A stretch of 64,000 bases of DNA from Euborellia annulipes (GCA_023213315.1 JAKCPI010026467.1:1-64000), one strand, 5' to 3'; counted from the stretch's first letter, positions 1-10,970 are shown. Notes: generated from the letters alone by a model not told the origin. Program-made: numbers and translations.

Positions 1-236
1 TTTTAATAAAAAGAAATCTTAACAAAAATAACATTACTGACGTCACCAATAGAAATGTTGAACAAACAATTATGATGCTAAACTTTTTTTTTTCTCCGGC
101 CTATAGAAAACTTGAGTATTAAAAATAAATAAATAAATTGAATTGCTGTTTGAATTTATAGCTAAAAAGATAAACTTATTAAAAGTTTTAAATTTAGATA
201 ACTTGCTTGTCATCGAAGAGTAAAAAGAAAGTTTAA

Positions 237-260
237 GGGGGGAGGGGGGGGGGAGGGAGG
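237..260 (+). repeat. G-rich tract, possible G-quadruplex
   Basis: A run of about 24 bases made almost only of G, with single A interruptions, stands out in AT-rich DNA. Four or more G-runs of at least three are present, which satisfies the usual G-quadruplex rule. Function is unknown. Confidence 0.6.
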
Positions 261-414
261 AAATATATCCGTTTTCAAAATGAAATTTTTTATCAATTAA
301 AATTATAAACTATTTAATAAAGCAGCCAGGCAAGATTTTAATTGAAATCAACTTTTAACTGTTATATCGTTAATTAAAACTCATATTTATTATTTAAAAA
401 TAAAATTTTAATTA

Positions 415-601
415 AATATATCCATTGTTGTGATCTTAAAAGAAAAAACAAATGGCGGAAAATAATGACGCTTTGCCACCTCAAGACAAAATGAGACTTT
501 TTTAATATATTATAATAAATTTAAATACAAGTGTCGCATATCATTTTAATCAGAAAAATGGCAAAAGTTAGAATAGGCAATAAAAGATATATGTCATCTA
601 T
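415..601 (+). repeat. R1 dispersed repeat, copy 1
   Basis: This is a copy of the ~170-bp family called R1 here. The order in R1 is: a leading TATATTCTTTG, an ATTGTTGTGATC block, AAATGGCGGA, a TGACGC word, CACCTCAA, an AT-rich middle, TACAAGTGT, ATCATTTTAATCAG, AAAAATGGCA, and a trailing AGAATATAT. The leading and trailing ends are inversely related (ATATTCT / AGAATAT), as in a MITE with very short terminal inverted repeats. This copy has ATGGCGGA followed by an extra AAATAA before TGACGC. Confidence 0.75.
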
Positions 602-659
602 GGTAGTAAAAAATTTCTAACAAGTTTTTTTATTAGAAGGGATAAAAAAAAAAAGATAA

Positions 660-745
660 AAAGAAAAACTAATTTTCATGATTTAGCGTACATCTTTATA
701 TTCCTGACGTTTCGACCGTGCCTTCTTCAGTAATTGCTAATTAAG
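660..745 (-). ncRNA. Hammerhead-ribozyme-like motif, degenerate
   Basis: Read on the minus strand, this stretch has CTGAAGA, a short stem-like segment, then GTCGAAACGTCAGG. The GAAACGTC part matches the hammerhead 3' core and cleavage triplet. The 5' core is CTGAAGA rather than CTGATGA, and I see no pairing that would make stem I. It is probably a decayed Penelope-like terminal motif rather than an active ribozyme. Confidence 0.35.
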
Positions 746-840
746 AACTTAGTAATTGAAAGGGCAAACAGAATTCAATGAAGCCGCAGAAACTAGTATA
801 GAGAACAAATTTATTTACAAAAAATTCTAATTATTGAATA

Positions 841-1000
841 ATTATATTCTTTGTTTATTGTTGTGATCTTAATAAAAATGGCGGACTGACGCTCTCTCAC
901 CTCAAACGAAAAAAAGGCTTTTTTAATAAATTACAATATATTTATCTACATGTGTAGCATATCATTTTAATTAGAAAAATGGCAGCTTTTAGAATATTTG
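841..1000 (+). repeat. R1 dispersed repeat, copy 2
   Basis: A near-complete R1 copy. It starts with ATTATATTCTTTG, has AAAATGGCGGACTGACGC followed by CTCTCACCTCAAA, and ends with AAAAATGGCAGC and AGAATATTT. It is one of the best-preserved copies and a good representative of the family. Confidence 0.8.
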
Positions 1001-1074
1001 ATAAAAAGTAGGTTATTATATATTAAATTTAATTAACTAATCAATACATGATGTTTTTAGTTTATTTATTATTA

Positions 1075-1200
1075 AAGCTACCATTTTTCTGATTTAAATG
1101 ATATGCCACACTTACATTTTAATTTATTATAATTTATTAAAAAAGCCTCTTTTTGATTTAAGGTGAGATAGATTTTTTTAATGAACAAAGAATATAATAA
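1075..1200 (-). repeat. R1 dispersed repeat, copy 3
   Basis: An inverted R1 copy: GCTACCATTTTTCTGATTT at the left, GGTGAGA in the middle and AACAAAGAATATAAT at the right. The TGACGC/ATGGCGG segment is deleted. It shares the variant GATATGCCACACTT with copy 4, so the two are close relatives. Confidence 0.75.
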
Positions 1201-1649
1201 TTTTATTCTTCTCCTAATAAAAATAATTCTTTCTAATAAAATCGAATTTAAATGGGAAGTTTAAGGGGTGTGAGGGAGAGGGGAGATTAACTTTCTCTTT
1301 TCTCTTAATAAACTCCGTAAGCTGGAACGTAAATGATGTAATTTTCAACCGGATTAATGGGCTTTTACTCAAAAGCATATTCTGTCGTTGCTAATAAGAC
1401 TTTAAACCCATTAAGATTCACACTAGAAAGTAAACTTTTGACCATCTGATGGCTAGCTAACTTCTCTCTTCTGTCCGCTGCCACCGGAAAAACAAGAGAC
1501 AGAGACAGAGTAAGAGTTACACTTTGGTTAGAAAGTGTTTAAACTTTACTTTAAATACAAGAAATGAAAAACAAATTAAACTAACGATCAATACGCATGA
1601 TGAGAAGTTTGAAGAAATTTATTTTCTTAGATAACAAAGATTTTTTATT

Positions 1650-1800
1650 ATATTATTCTTGTTCGTGCCATTTTTCTGATTTAAATGATATGCCACACTT
1701 GTATCTAATTTTATTACAATTGGCTAAAAAAGTATCATTTACGATTGAAGTGAAGGAACGTCATCGTCCTACATTTTTTTAAATTAATATCACAACAATT
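1650..1800 (-). repeat. R1 dispersed repeat, copy 4
   Basis: An inverted and partly degraded R1 copy. The distal TGCCATTTTTCTGATTT and GATATGCCACACTTGTAT words are intact, while the ATGGCGG word is lost to ATGTAGGACG-like changes. A 61-codon open frame crosses it by chance. Confidence 0.7.
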
Positions 1801-1938
1801 TAGATAATTAGAATTTATATATAATTAAATTTAAAATATTAATAAAAATAAAAATACAGTTTAAATTACATTTATTTATATTTTAATTGATTAATTTCGT
1901 TAATTAAACCTCATTTCTATTATTAAAATTTTATTTTA

Positions 1939-2105
1939 ATATTCTTTGCTTATTGTTGTGATCTTTTATCTATAAAAATGGCAGACTGACGCTTATCCAT
2001 CTCAATCTAAAAATAGACTTTTTTTAATAAATTACAATAAATGTATCTACAAGTGTTATATATTATTTCAATCAGAAAAATGGCAGCTTTTAGAATATAT
2101 GATAA
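1939..2105 (+). repeat. R1 dispersed repeat, copy 5
   Basis: An R1 copy in plus orientation with AAAATGGCAGACTGACGC, TCCATCTCAA, ACAAGTGTTATATATTATTT and AAAAATGGCAGC, ending in AGAATATATG. It confirms the proposed family ends. Confidence 0.75.
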
Positions 2106-2126
2106 CAAAATACATGTTATCTTATT

Positions 2127-2640
2127 CTAAATCTAATGTGTACCTTTTAATTCATTTATTTATTTAAAAGACACTGCTTTAATTTTATGTAACGTATTTT
2201 CCATACAAAACAGTGCAAATAAACCGAAGAATTTCATATTAAGAAAATTAATTAGTTCTTCCGCTAAGAGAGGAGGATATTGGAAAAAAAGTCTTTTTAA
2301 TTAGAAAGGATATTTTCATATTGCAATTGAGAAATTTAATGGAAATTCCTTTCTATCAATCTATTTTAATTAAAATAAAAAAATTCTTTAAAAATACAAA
2401 TCAAAATTTTTCTGTCTTGTTAAATATTTGTAAATATTATTGAAAACTTGAATAATCGGATTGGATTTATCTACGGTGTACAGTATATAAACTCGATATT
2501 TTAGATCAAGTGGAAATCAAATTGTTAGATAAATTAAAACTAAAAACACTAAATGATATGTTTCAATATATTTATTGATGTAAACATTCAATGTGTCACC
2601 TTCAGAGTAGTAATTAGAAGGTTTCATTTTAATTGTTGTA
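2127..2640. other. AT-rich stretch, nothing recognised
   Basis: AT-rich sequence with no convincing open frame, RNA gene or repeat that I could match elsewhere in the window. Confidence 0.5.
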
Positions 2641-2881
2641 CTTTATAAGTGGCAGTATATGTAGGCTTTTAGCTTCAAAATTAACCTTTGTTTGGCTGTC
2701 ATATGAACGTTGTGTATTGGACCTTGGTTGCTTATGTTACCTTTGATTAGTCGTGTATTTTGAGTGTATTGGTCTTAATTGGGTTGTCGTATGAATTGTG
2801 TATGTTGACCCTTGGTTAGTCGTGTTGGTCGCTTTGATTGGTTGTGCACTTTGTATTGGCCTTTGTTGGGTATATGCATTT
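2640..2881 (-). repeat. Degenerate tandem family (CCAACACGACCAA type), left part
   Basis: Repeated words such as TTGGCCTTTGTTGGG, TTGGTTAGTCGTGTTGGTC and TTGTATTGG are reverse complements of the words in the 6.5-9.6 kb arrays. The array continues at 4690-4905, so the 2882-4621 element was apparently inserted into it. Confidence 0.65.
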
Positions 2882-3769
2882 TTTAGTATATGTGAGGATT
2901 CACTAACAAGTGTTGTAAATGAAAGAAATATTGAATTTCTAACTCGATATATTTCGGGCTATTAACCTATCTTGAGGAGTACATGTGACTGAGTGAATAA
3001 AAGAATAGATGCTACCAAGCAGGCTTGGGTCCCCCCACTCCTACCCAAAATGAAAGAAATATTGAATTTCTAACTCGATATATTTCGGGCTATTAACCTA
3101 TCTTGAGGAGTACATGTGACTGAGTGAATAAAAGAATAGATGCTACCAAGCAGGCTTGGGTCCCCCACTCCTACCCAAGCCTGCTTGGTAGCATCTATTC
3201 TTTTATTCTTCTATTCTTTTATTCACTCAGAATAAAAGAATAGATGCTACCAAGCAGGCTTGGGTCCCCCCACTCCTGGTAGCATCTATTCTTTTATTCT
3301 TCTATTCTTTATTCACTCATGCTCAATCGCACCGCACAATTTAAGTATAACTTAAAATAAAGTATCAGCAACATGGCAACCTTGTAAATTTTAGTGATAT
3401 TCTGCTGATTTATTTGTGATTTAATATTATAAGACTTAAACGATACTGTTATTTATTAATAAATATATATTGGGGGTCCTGGCATCTTTATTCACGCCAT
3501 TTGGGTCTTGAAACATTATTTTATTTTCAATCAGAGAACGTGTTATCTTAGCAACGAACGTGGTTAGCAACGGATGACAATGAAAGTGTGTTAAATTTCA
3601 TACTTAACCCCCAAATATTTAAGCCCTCGATTTCGGAGGCTTAGCAATGACTTAAGCTAAAAACAATATTGATAATATAATATTAATTAACTAATAATAA
3701 TACATTTTTTGGATTCGATTTAGATTTTTCTTATAACAAACATGAACAATATGAACTATATTTTCGAGG

Positions 3770-3880
3770 ATGATCTATATTATATTAGAGGAGGGTCTGT
3801 CGGTCCATCCGTCTGTCACGCTCTGACCAACTTCCCGTTGGAATTTTGAAACGAAATTTTCCAGTCTTATATTAGTAGAG
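3770..3880 (+). mobile_element. Helitron-like fragment (GTCTGTC...CTTCCCGTTGG family)
   Basis: GATCTATATTATA, GTCTGTCACGCTCTGACCAA and CTTCCCGTTGGAATTTTGAA match the outer parts of the Helitron-like copies at 29296-29764 and 53773-54100. The TC-type 5' side is present and the GC-rich 3' hairpin is absent. The hAT MITE at 3881 interrupts it; ATAGAGTGACAGAT follows on the other side. Confidence 0.55.
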
Positions 3881-4137
3881 CTGTGTTTTTCAATCTTTTT
3901 GAATTTACAGGTTGAAAAATTCTGGCGATTCTCTTGGTTCATGACCGACAAAAAGATTGTAAATCAAAAGACTATGTAAGTTATATGATTTTCTCTATTT
4001 TGGTACCTATTTCCCTTCTCCATGAAATTATGTTTTTATTATCGTGTAGAACTTTGCCCTTTTCCTTTTGCCGCCTACCCTCCGTGTAGGGCTTCGCCAC
4101 CCCCTAGGGGTCCCGACCCACAGATTGAAAAACACTG
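3881..4137. mobile_element. hAT-type MITE (257 bp)
   Basis: Ends are CTGTGTTTTTCAATC and GATTGAAAAACACTG, close to the CAG-(N)-GTT-type hAT termini. The flanking octamers TAGTAGAG and TTATAGAG match at 6 of 8 positions, consistent with an aged 8-bp target duplication. There is no coding capacity. It lies inside the Helitron-like fragment, which lies inside the 2882-4621 foldback element. Confidence 0.7.
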
Positions 4138-4689
4138 TTATAGAGTGACAGATCGTTATTAATATTTATATATAGTAGCCTATATATAAAATTGCTATTA
4201 ATTAATCAAAAATCATGAAAATTAATATTTTGTTTCTGATTTTCTCATTTTTCTGAAATTAATATTTATAAACAATATGTATTTAATTTAGTTTATGATT
4301 ATTAAAAAGAAAAAATTATTAAATTAAAAATAAATCACCAGAATATCACTAAAATTTACAACGTTGCCAGGTTGTTGATACTTAATTTTAAGTCATACTT
4401 AAATTGTGCGGTGCGATTGGGCATCAGAATAAAAAGAATAGATGCTACCAAGCAGGCTTGGGTCCCCCCACTCCTACCCAAGCCTGCTTGGTAGCATCTA
4501 TTCTTTTATTCACTCAGTCACATGTACTCCTCAAGATAAGTTAATAGCCCGAAATATATCGAGTTTGAAATTCAATATTTCTTTCATTTACAACACGTTA
4601 GTGAAACCTCACATATATTAAATAATTTTATTTATAAATATGTGTCACGGAAAACCTACACCACTTTCCCTCCAAACTATATGAATTTT

Positions 4690-4905
4690 GTCTGTTAGAC
4701 ATTGTTAGTCATGTTGGCTTTGATTGGTCTTGTATTTTGGCCTTTGTTGGGTTGTTATATTGTTTGTTGGTTTTTTGTGGGTGATTTGGGTTTTGTTTGT
4801 TTGTTTTTTGGAATGTATTGGCCTTAGTTGTGTGAACATGCAAGTTATTTGTTGGATGTGTTGACTTTTTGTTAGAATATATACAATTCTAATAACAACA
4901 GACGT
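4690..4905 (-). repeat. Degenerate tandem family, continuation
   Basis: Same words as 2640-2881 (GTTGGCTTTGATTGG, TTTGGCCTTTGTTGGG, ATTGGCCTTAGTTG). A 68-codon open frame on the minus strand is only a by-product of this low-complexity repeat. Confidence 0.6.
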
Positions 4906-4909
4906 CACC

Positions 4910-5440
4910 ATGGCCTCATTAATCCTAAAAAAATTCTATTTAAATAAAACGTTGTGTTGTGTCTTAGCCTTTGTTATTCTTTGGTATCGGTGTATTTACC
5001 CCTTGGTTTTTTGAGATAACTGAAGCTTATTTTTATGAATGAGAGATTATTGATTATTGAAATTTTTTTCAAGAGATCTCTATTAAATGCTGATTCCATC
5101 CATATAGGGTTTAATCAAACCCTTCACGTAAAAGGCTCTATAACATTTTCTCCCTCGATTATCGATAAGAGCGAGAGAGAGAGAGAGGAAGCGAGAGATG
5201 GTTTCTGTTTTTTACCCTCCGTGGGAATGCAACACAAATATCCAATATCGACAAACCCATCTCCAATAACGAATAAGTAAAAGAAGAGAAGAAGATAAAA
5301 AAAGAGATTGAATGCAAGAGAGAAAGATTCAATTAACGTTACATGAACCAGGATATTAAATTTTAATTAACTTAGATATAAAAAAAAAAAAATAAAATTG
5401 CCTCTATCTTAAAAACTACTAAACTATTAAAAAAATAAAG
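4910..5440. other. Unassigned stretch with a GAGA tract
   Basis: No gene or known element is recognised. A (GA)n-rich tract at about 5170-5190 could bind GAGA-type factors. The 81-codon plus-strand open frame at 5035-5280 has no recognisable domain and I do not call it a gene. Confidence 0.5.
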
Positions 5441-5640
5441 TAAAATTCCTTGAGTATAATTTCACAAACCTTGACTCTAGTTGGAACAGGTTATGGGATT
5501 TCTTGAAGAAATATACCGAAAGTAAAATTAGACTTGAGTTCAAACCTGGATCGCAGCAAAAATCCCATCAATTTGAGCGTCTCCACTGAGAGAAATAGCG
5601 ATATGAAATCTAGCGAAAGGGCATGAGGATTGCTCATTCC
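5440..5640 (+). repeat. Left arm of an inverted repeat framing the tandem array
   Basis: ACCGAAAGTAAAATTAG, GCAGCAAAAATCCCATCAAT, GAGCGTCTCCACTG and GGGCATGAGGATTGCTCATT recur inverted at about 8345-8570. The arms differ at many positions, so the insertion is old. Together they enclose the array at 5640-8345, suggesting one composite element. Confidence 0.65.
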
Positions 5641-5702
5641 AAGACCAATACATGAAGATTATAGGGTCAATATATACCCTTCACTAACAAACAACACATA
5701 TT
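5640..5702 (+). repeat. Tandem array, segment interrupted by the LINE insertion
   Basis: TAGGGTCAATATATACCCTT and ACAAACAACACATAT match the array unit. The expected continuation GGCCAATACAATTC is found at about 6520, directly after the LINE poly(A), so the LINE inserted here. Confidence 0.7.
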
Positions 5703-6518
5703 GGTCGGAATTTCAGGGACCCTAAAACATTAATAATCTTATATAAATCCTTGGTCAGACCAGTTCTTGAATACGCAACACCCATATGGAACTACGATCG
5801 CACATCCACCGACATATTAATCGAGAATGTTCAAAACAAATTTCTAGGTCTACTGAAAAAGAAATTCTCTATTGACATCTGCAATCAAATCCAACTTGAA
5901 ACACTAAAGTGGAGGCGAAACATCGAGGATTTTAAAATTCAAATCTATAAGACCTGTTCAAACCAGCTTCACCATGTTCCGATCGAAGAGATCTTTTTTA
6001 GGGTTCCCAAACCTGGATTGAGTATCCTCGGAGTTATTTGCATGCCCGAAGCTATCGAGATGCAATCCATTAAAAAGATGCCAACTTGAATCTAACAAAC
6101 TTTCTAACGAGATTGATTTCTTCATAACTCCAATAAATACTTTCATTAACGCATTGAAGAAGCATATCTGAAGAATGGATCATTGTATATATTATTTTAG
6201 TTTTATTTTTAATTTATTTGGTTAGATTTATTTATGGTTATTTAAAGGGTTTTTTTTTGGGAAAATAACTTCAGAAATTACGAAAAATTTTAATCCTTTT
6301 CCCAAAAGGGGGGGCTGCTATTTTTAATTTTATTGATTTGTAAACCCTAACGTTCGTGCAATACATTAAGGCCCCGGAGCTGTCCTATTGCACTAGAATT
6401 CCATCATCTCACCTTATCATTTGCCATCTTCGTCGCCACATCAGTAAGGGTGGACCGGCTGGCTGTAAGGGCGTGTGTGTGGATGGCCAGTTAAACCCTT
6501 ACTAAAAAAAAAAAAATA
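5703..6518 (+). pseudogene. 5'-truncated non-LTR retrotransposon with reverse transcriptase C-terminus
   Basis: The plus frame around 5715-6090 encodes LYKSLVRPVLEYATPIWN followed by LIENVQNKFLGLL. This is the conserved region just after the polymerase palm in Jockey/CR1-type LINE reverse transcriptases. The catalytic FADD-type motif is not present because the 5' part is missing. Downstream is an untranslated region and an A-run at 6504-6517. The element sits in the tandem array between CACATAT and GGCCAATAC, typical of a 5'-truncated insertion. The last part of the frame is degraded. Clade assignment is uncertain. Confidence 0.8.
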
Positions 6519-7743
6519 TGGCCAATACAATTCTAATTACACGACCAACCAAAGGCAATATACATTCTCTATAAATATTAAATAGACGAAATTAAAAAGA
6601 GACTATTTTTGATAAGAACACGACAAATCTAACGATTCAACCAACACGACCAACTAACGCCAACATACACAAAAAGTACACCCAACTTATGCCAGCACAA
6701 ACCAACATACACAACCAGGGATCAATATATACCGTACAGTTACAAACAACACATCCACCAATATAATTCTAATAAACGAAATTTAAAACAGACTATTTTT
6801 GATAGGGCCACGACACATCCAAAGATTCAACCAACATGACCAACTAACGCCAAACCAACATACACATCGAAGACTTCTTCTTCTTCTTCTTCTGTCCTCG
6901 CCTTTTTCCCCCAGCGGGGTCGGCCGACCTCACTATTTCCCTCCAACTCTATCAAACGTTTTTGCGATCGGAAGAAATAGGACAGGCAGGCCCGTCGTAC
7001 GGTCTGACGCCTGTTGAAAAGAGGAAGGAAGAGACAGGCATACAAATAACTGAAAGTCTGTCTGTCCCAGCTCGGGCAGCTCGCCATCCACGTACCCACA
7101 AGATGTGGGCCCCTGAGCGAATACACATCCAAGACTATAGAGTCAATACCATATATACCCTTCACTTAGAAGCAACACATCATATGCCCAATACAATTCT
7201 AATTACACATCCAACACGACCAATAAAAGCCAATATATTAATTCGACGAAATTAAAAACAGACTATTTTTGATAAGGCCAAGACGCATGATTCAACCAAC
7301 ACGACCAACTAGCGCCAACACAAACCAACATAAACAACCAAGACTATAGGTCAAACATACACCCTTCAATTACAAACAACACATCTACAATACAATTCTA
7401 CTTACACAACCAACACGGCCAACCAAAGCCAATATACGAGTACACTCTCTGTAAATATAGAATCGACGAAATTAAAGAGACTATTATTGATAGGGCGACG
7501 ACACATCTAAAGATTCAACCAACACGACTAACTAACGGCAACATACCCAAAAAGTACACCAAACTTATGCCAGCACAAACCAACATGCACAACCACGGGT
7601 CAATATATATCCCATAAAGTTACAAACAACACATCCACAGATGACCAATTCAATTCTAATTATACACCCAACACGACCAACCAAAGCCAATATACACTCC
7701 CTGTACGAAATTAAAAACAGACTATTTTTGATAAGGCCACGAC
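6518..7743 (+). repeat. Tandem array, ~190-240-bp units
   Basis: The unit contains ATTAAAAACAGACTATTTTT, GATAAGGCCACGACACATC, AAAGATTCAACCAACACGAC, GCCAACACAAACCAACATAC, GGTCAATATATACC, ACTTACAAACAACACATCC, ATGACCAATACAATTC and AACCAAAGCCAATATACAC. GACTATT marks recur near 6601, 6790, 7260, 7480 and 7720. GC-richer unrelated DNA (6890-7110), with a (TTC)n tract at 6873, interrupts one unit. Open frames here are chance readings. Confidence 0.75.
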
Positions 7744-8265
7744 CAGTGGCGGCTCGTGAGTTTAATACCGGGGGGGGGGGGCGCCCCACCGGGGGGTCTG
7801 GGGGGCCCCCAAGAGAACACTAAACCATACACACTAAATCACACTACATACCATTCACACATTCGTTAAACACTTAGAATGCGGTTAAAAAATTAAGGAA
7901 CGCCGGCGCGCTGTGCGGCGACTAGCTGATGCTTCGCTCTGCGCATGCTCGGACGGCGTCCCAAAACTCCCATTCGGCTCAAGCTTACACGCGTCATAGC
8001 ACCAGCAGCCCCCACCACACCTCTCTCCTAATAACTGCATGTTGATGGATTGGGGCGTTCAGGACAGCGTCCGACGGCTATAAATACGCGCTTTTCGCGC
8101 TATTTTTGCCTGTTTTTTCCCTATATTTTCGATGTACTCGACTGATAAAACACTTTGGTTAGTTAGATGTATAATTATAATTGAATGGGTATTTAATTAT
8201 TTTTTACTTTTTCAAATCTTTAGGAGGGGCGGCGTCCGAGAGTCCTTATGGGAGAGCCGCCACTG
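7744..8265. mobile_element. hAT-type non-autonomous transposon (522 bp)
   Basis: Termini are CAGTGGCGGCTC and GAGCCGCCACTG, a perfect 12-bp inverted pair. The 8-bp target duplication GCCACGAC is perfect (7736-7743 and 8266-8273). Both features are diagnostic of the hAT superfamily. Near the left end are a G-run and a GGCGCCCC palindrome. There is no transposase. The perfect duplication implies a fairly recent insertion into the tandem array. Confidence 0.9.
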
Positions 8266-8345
8266 GCCACGACACATCTAAAGATTCAACCAACACGACC
8301 AACCAACGCCAACACAAACCGACATACACAAAAAGCACGTCCATT
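8266..8345 (+). repeat. Tandem array, right remnant
   Basis: Resumes GCCACGACACATCTAAAGAT, CCAACACGACCAACCAACGC and ACACAAACCGACATAC directly after the hAT element, then stops at the inverted arm. Confidence 0.7.
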
Positions 8346-8570
8346 CGACAGTGTCCCTCTCCAAGACATCAGGATACTCATTCCTCACGCCCTTTAACTA
8401 GAGGATTATATCCATATTGCCAGTAGAGACGCTCGAATCGATTGAATTTTTGCTGCAAGCTTGGTTAGAACTCGCGACTAATTTACTTTCGGTTTAAAAA
8501 CGCCAGCTTATCTAATAACCCAGGTGCTCTTTGAAACTTCACTTGCCTTAGAGTTTTTATCATTTACACG
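8345..8570 (-). repeat. Right arm of the inverted repeat framing the array
   Basis: Reverse complement of 5440-5640, recognisable through CTTTCGGTTT, TTTTTGCTGCAAGC, GAGACGCTC and CTCATTCCTCACGCCCTTT. Confidence 0.65.
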
Positions 8571-9035
8571 TGTTATAATTCCATCTACTGATTTTCAGTA
8601 ATTTGTGTATCCACGGAAATATTTTGGTAATTTTAAATTATCCAATTTAATTACTAAATTGCTATTATTAAATTTTTCTCTTCTCTAGCAATTTTCACTT
8701 AAATAATAATTTCAAAAAAAAAATGGAGAAAATTAAATTCAACTCGATGATTGATTGAATCATGTTTGTGTAAAATTGGTTAAAATCCATGTTCACAGCG
8801 AGGAGGAGGGTTGTTTAAAACGATTAAAATGTGTGTCTTTGTTAATCTATTACTAGAGGTATTAATGTTATAATAATTGGATAAGCGCTGGGTGTCATAT
8901 TGAATTTTTCATTTTTATCCCCTACCCCCCCCCCCCCCTCACAAACATCCACCTTCCAGGACTTTGTTTTTCAAATTAATAAAATTTGGTGTACAATTAA
9001 ATTACCTGAGCATTTTTGTATTATATCAACCACGA
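8570..9035. other. AT-rich stretch with a long C tract
   Basis: No gene recognised. A run of about 15 C near 8922-8938 is the main feature. Other sequence is AT-rich and unmatched within the window. Confidence 0.5.
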
Positions 9036-9560
9036 TTCAAATCTTACGACACACATCTAAAGATGGAACTAACACGACCAACTAATGCCAATACAAACCA
9101 ACATACCGAAAAAACACGACCAACATACGCGACCAAGCCTAGAGGGTCAATATATACCGTACACTTACAAACATCACCTCCACATATGACCAATACAATT
9201 CTTATTACACATCCAATACTACCAACCAAAGCCAATATACACCTTTCCCTGCAAATATTATTATTAAATCGACGAAATTAAAAATATACTACTATTTTAT
9301 AAGGTCACAATTCATCTAGAGATTCATCAAACACGACCAACTAATGCCAGCACAAACCAACATACACATCCAAGACTCTAGGGTGAATATATACCCTTCA
9401 ATTACAAGGCCAATACTAAAAAATACAAAATTATAAATCTAGACTATTTTTCGAGAAGGCCACGACACATCTAAAGATTAAACCAACCTGACCAACTAAT
9501 ACCAGCTCAAACCAACATACACAAAAGGCATTGCCAACTAACGCCAATGCAGGAACAAGA
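9035..9560 (+). repeat. Tandem array, second block
   Basis: Two to three diverged units of the 6.5-7.7 kb array: AACACGACCAACTAATGCCA, GGTCAATATATACCGTACAC, AATCGACGAAATTAAAAATA, and ACTATTTTTCGAGAAGGCC at about 9440. Sharing the same unit order with the first block shows common origin. Confidence 0.7.
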
Positions 9561-10180
9561 TTAAAGGTGCGTTCACACCGTGACCTGACTTGACTTGAGT
9601 TGAGTCCGATGGCGGACCCAGCCTATGTATTCCTATGGAGGTGCACACACTGCTGCCGAAACGGAGTTGAGCGGAGCTACGCCACGATACGGGCTCTTGT
9701 GGCTAGCCAATTTTGTTGGATCGGGACCTGACTCCAGCTGTCTGAGAAGCCAACATGGCCGACGTTTTCAATCAGCTGTTTGATCGGTTCCTTAATAAAG
9801 ACATTTTTGGCAATATAAGGCTTTATTTAAGCAATAATAATACAAATAAATAATAATATTGAGATAACTTGTATTTTTTATTAAAAATTGCAGGAAATAT
9901 ATGTTAAGTCAAAACAAAGTGATTCCAAATTTTTTTAAATTAATAAGATATTATTTTTTAAATAGTCAATTAAGAAATATTTTTACTTAAAATGTAGTAA
10001 AAATAATTCTTCATATAACAATAAATAGTTTTATTAATTTTATTTAGAGATAAATTACTGGGAAGGAATATAGTATCATTCAAGTAAAAAACATTGTTTA
10101 CCCCGGCGGCATACTTATATACCAAATAACAGAGAAGAAAGATTACGTCACTCCAGTCAAGTTCTAGTGTATGATCCGTT
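9561..10180. mobile_element. TIR element of the GTGCGATCACACCG family, copy 1
   Basis: The left end TTAAAGGTGCGTTCACACCG leads into GACCTGACTTGACTTGAG. The right side carries the inverted subterminal block: ATAAATTACTGGGAAGGAAT, TATCATTCAAGTAAAAAACA, AACAGAGAAGAAAGATTACG and TCACTCCAGTCAAGTT. The last ~80 bp of the right terminus are missing. Relatives are at 16249-19858, 51101-51468 and 55045-55545. No coding capacity. Four bases TTAA occur at several ends, but a TTAA target duplication is not proven. Confidence 0.7.
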
Positions 10181-10265
10181 TTCTTACAAACAACACTTCT
10201 ATATTACTCACCCAACACGACCAACCAAGGCCAATATACACCAACATACAAATACTAAACCGTCG
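10180..10265 (+). repeat. Tandem family fragment
   Basis: CTTACAAACAACACTTC, CCCAACACGACCAACCAAG and CCAATATACACCAACATAC match the array family immediately after the truncated TIR element. Confidence 0.6.
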
Positions 10266-10269
10266 TAAT

Positions 10270-10910
10270 CAAAAATATAAGACACATGTGCAATCAATTT
10301 TCATTTAATTTCAAAAACTTAATTATCTAAGCATAAACAAAAAACAAAAAAAAGAGAATACAATCTCTTATTACTTTTGAAATAATCTTTAATATTTATT
10401 CTCTTCTCTTTATTGAACGAATATTGAAATAATATTTTTTTCATTTCTGAGATAGCAACATGAAATCAAAAAAACGAGTCATTAAAACAAAACGCTCTCT
10501 TTGATTTCATATTTTATTGTTTCTTATTCTCTTTTTTTTATGATTAATAAAATGAATATTGAACAAACGAACATATTGAGATTAAAGAAAGATTTATTAA
10601 ACAAAGAGAGAAACGGAGGCGGAGGTTTGGGGAGGGGGGAGGGGGGTTCCAATATTTGAAAAATAAATTAAATACTTTACAATTCTCATACTACTGTAAT
10701 ATTAACCTTTGGCGGCCCTAAAGATGAGAAATAATGTTTTTCCGAAAATTCTTGATTTTAATTAATTTCCCTCAACTGAATAACTTTAATAAATGTTAGG
10801 TCAGTTAATAAAGAATTTAATAACCAACAATTTATTTTATAAAGATTATTTTGATTAAAAACAAATTTGGAGTTATTTATGAAAACTCTTACAATCAACT
10901 ATTTATTAGA
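10270..10910. other. AT-rich stretch with a G-rich tract
   Basis: No gene recognised. At 10621-10646 a G-rich tract with runs of 4, 6 and 6 G could form a G-quadruplex on the plus strand. Confidence 0.5.
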
Positions 10911-10914
10911 AGCC

Positions 10915-10970
10915 AACTAAGCTGACGTTTCGATCTTGCTTATAGACCATCTTCAGAATTATAACATAAA
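10915..10970 (-). ncRNA. Hammerhead-ribozyme-like motif, degenerate
   Basis: On the minus strand CTGAAGATGGTC is followed by GATCGAAACGTCAGC. The GAAACGTC half of the core is intact, but CTGATGA is replaced by CTGAAGA, as at 660-745. No stem I pairing is visible. Probably a terminal motif of a Penelope-like element. Confidence 0.35.

Larger units (their letters stand above)
2882..4621. mobile_element. Foldback DNA element with long terminal inverted repeats (~1.74 kb)
   Basis: The left end (TTTAGTATATGTGAGG, then TTCACTAAC and GTGTTGTAAATGAAAG) reappears inverted at the right end (4540-4621). The arms continue inwards through ATTTCGGGCTATTAACCTAT, GAGTACATGTGACTGAGTG and GATGCTACCAAGCAGGCTTGG. 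Inner arms also match (about 3310-3440 against 4330-4425: TATCAGCAAC / GTTGATA, AATCGCACCGCACAATTTAAG). The left arm holds a 130-bp direct duplication (2917-3046, 3047-3175) plus inverted fragments. No transposase is present, so it is non-autonomous. I could not settle a target duplication. Confidence 0.8.

Noticed and set aside
5751..6089. Host gene encoding a 112-residue protein
   Set aside because: The sequence is the post-palm region of a LINE reverse transcriptase and is 5'-truncated.
6799..7255. Overlapping open frames on both strands around 6.8-7.25 kb
   Set aside because: They cross the tandem array and a (TTC)n tract. Translations are low complexity and no family is recognisable.
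7565..8426. Open frames across the hAT element and array, including a Gly/Pro-rich one
   Set aside because: They read through G/C homopolymers and the inserted hAT ends.
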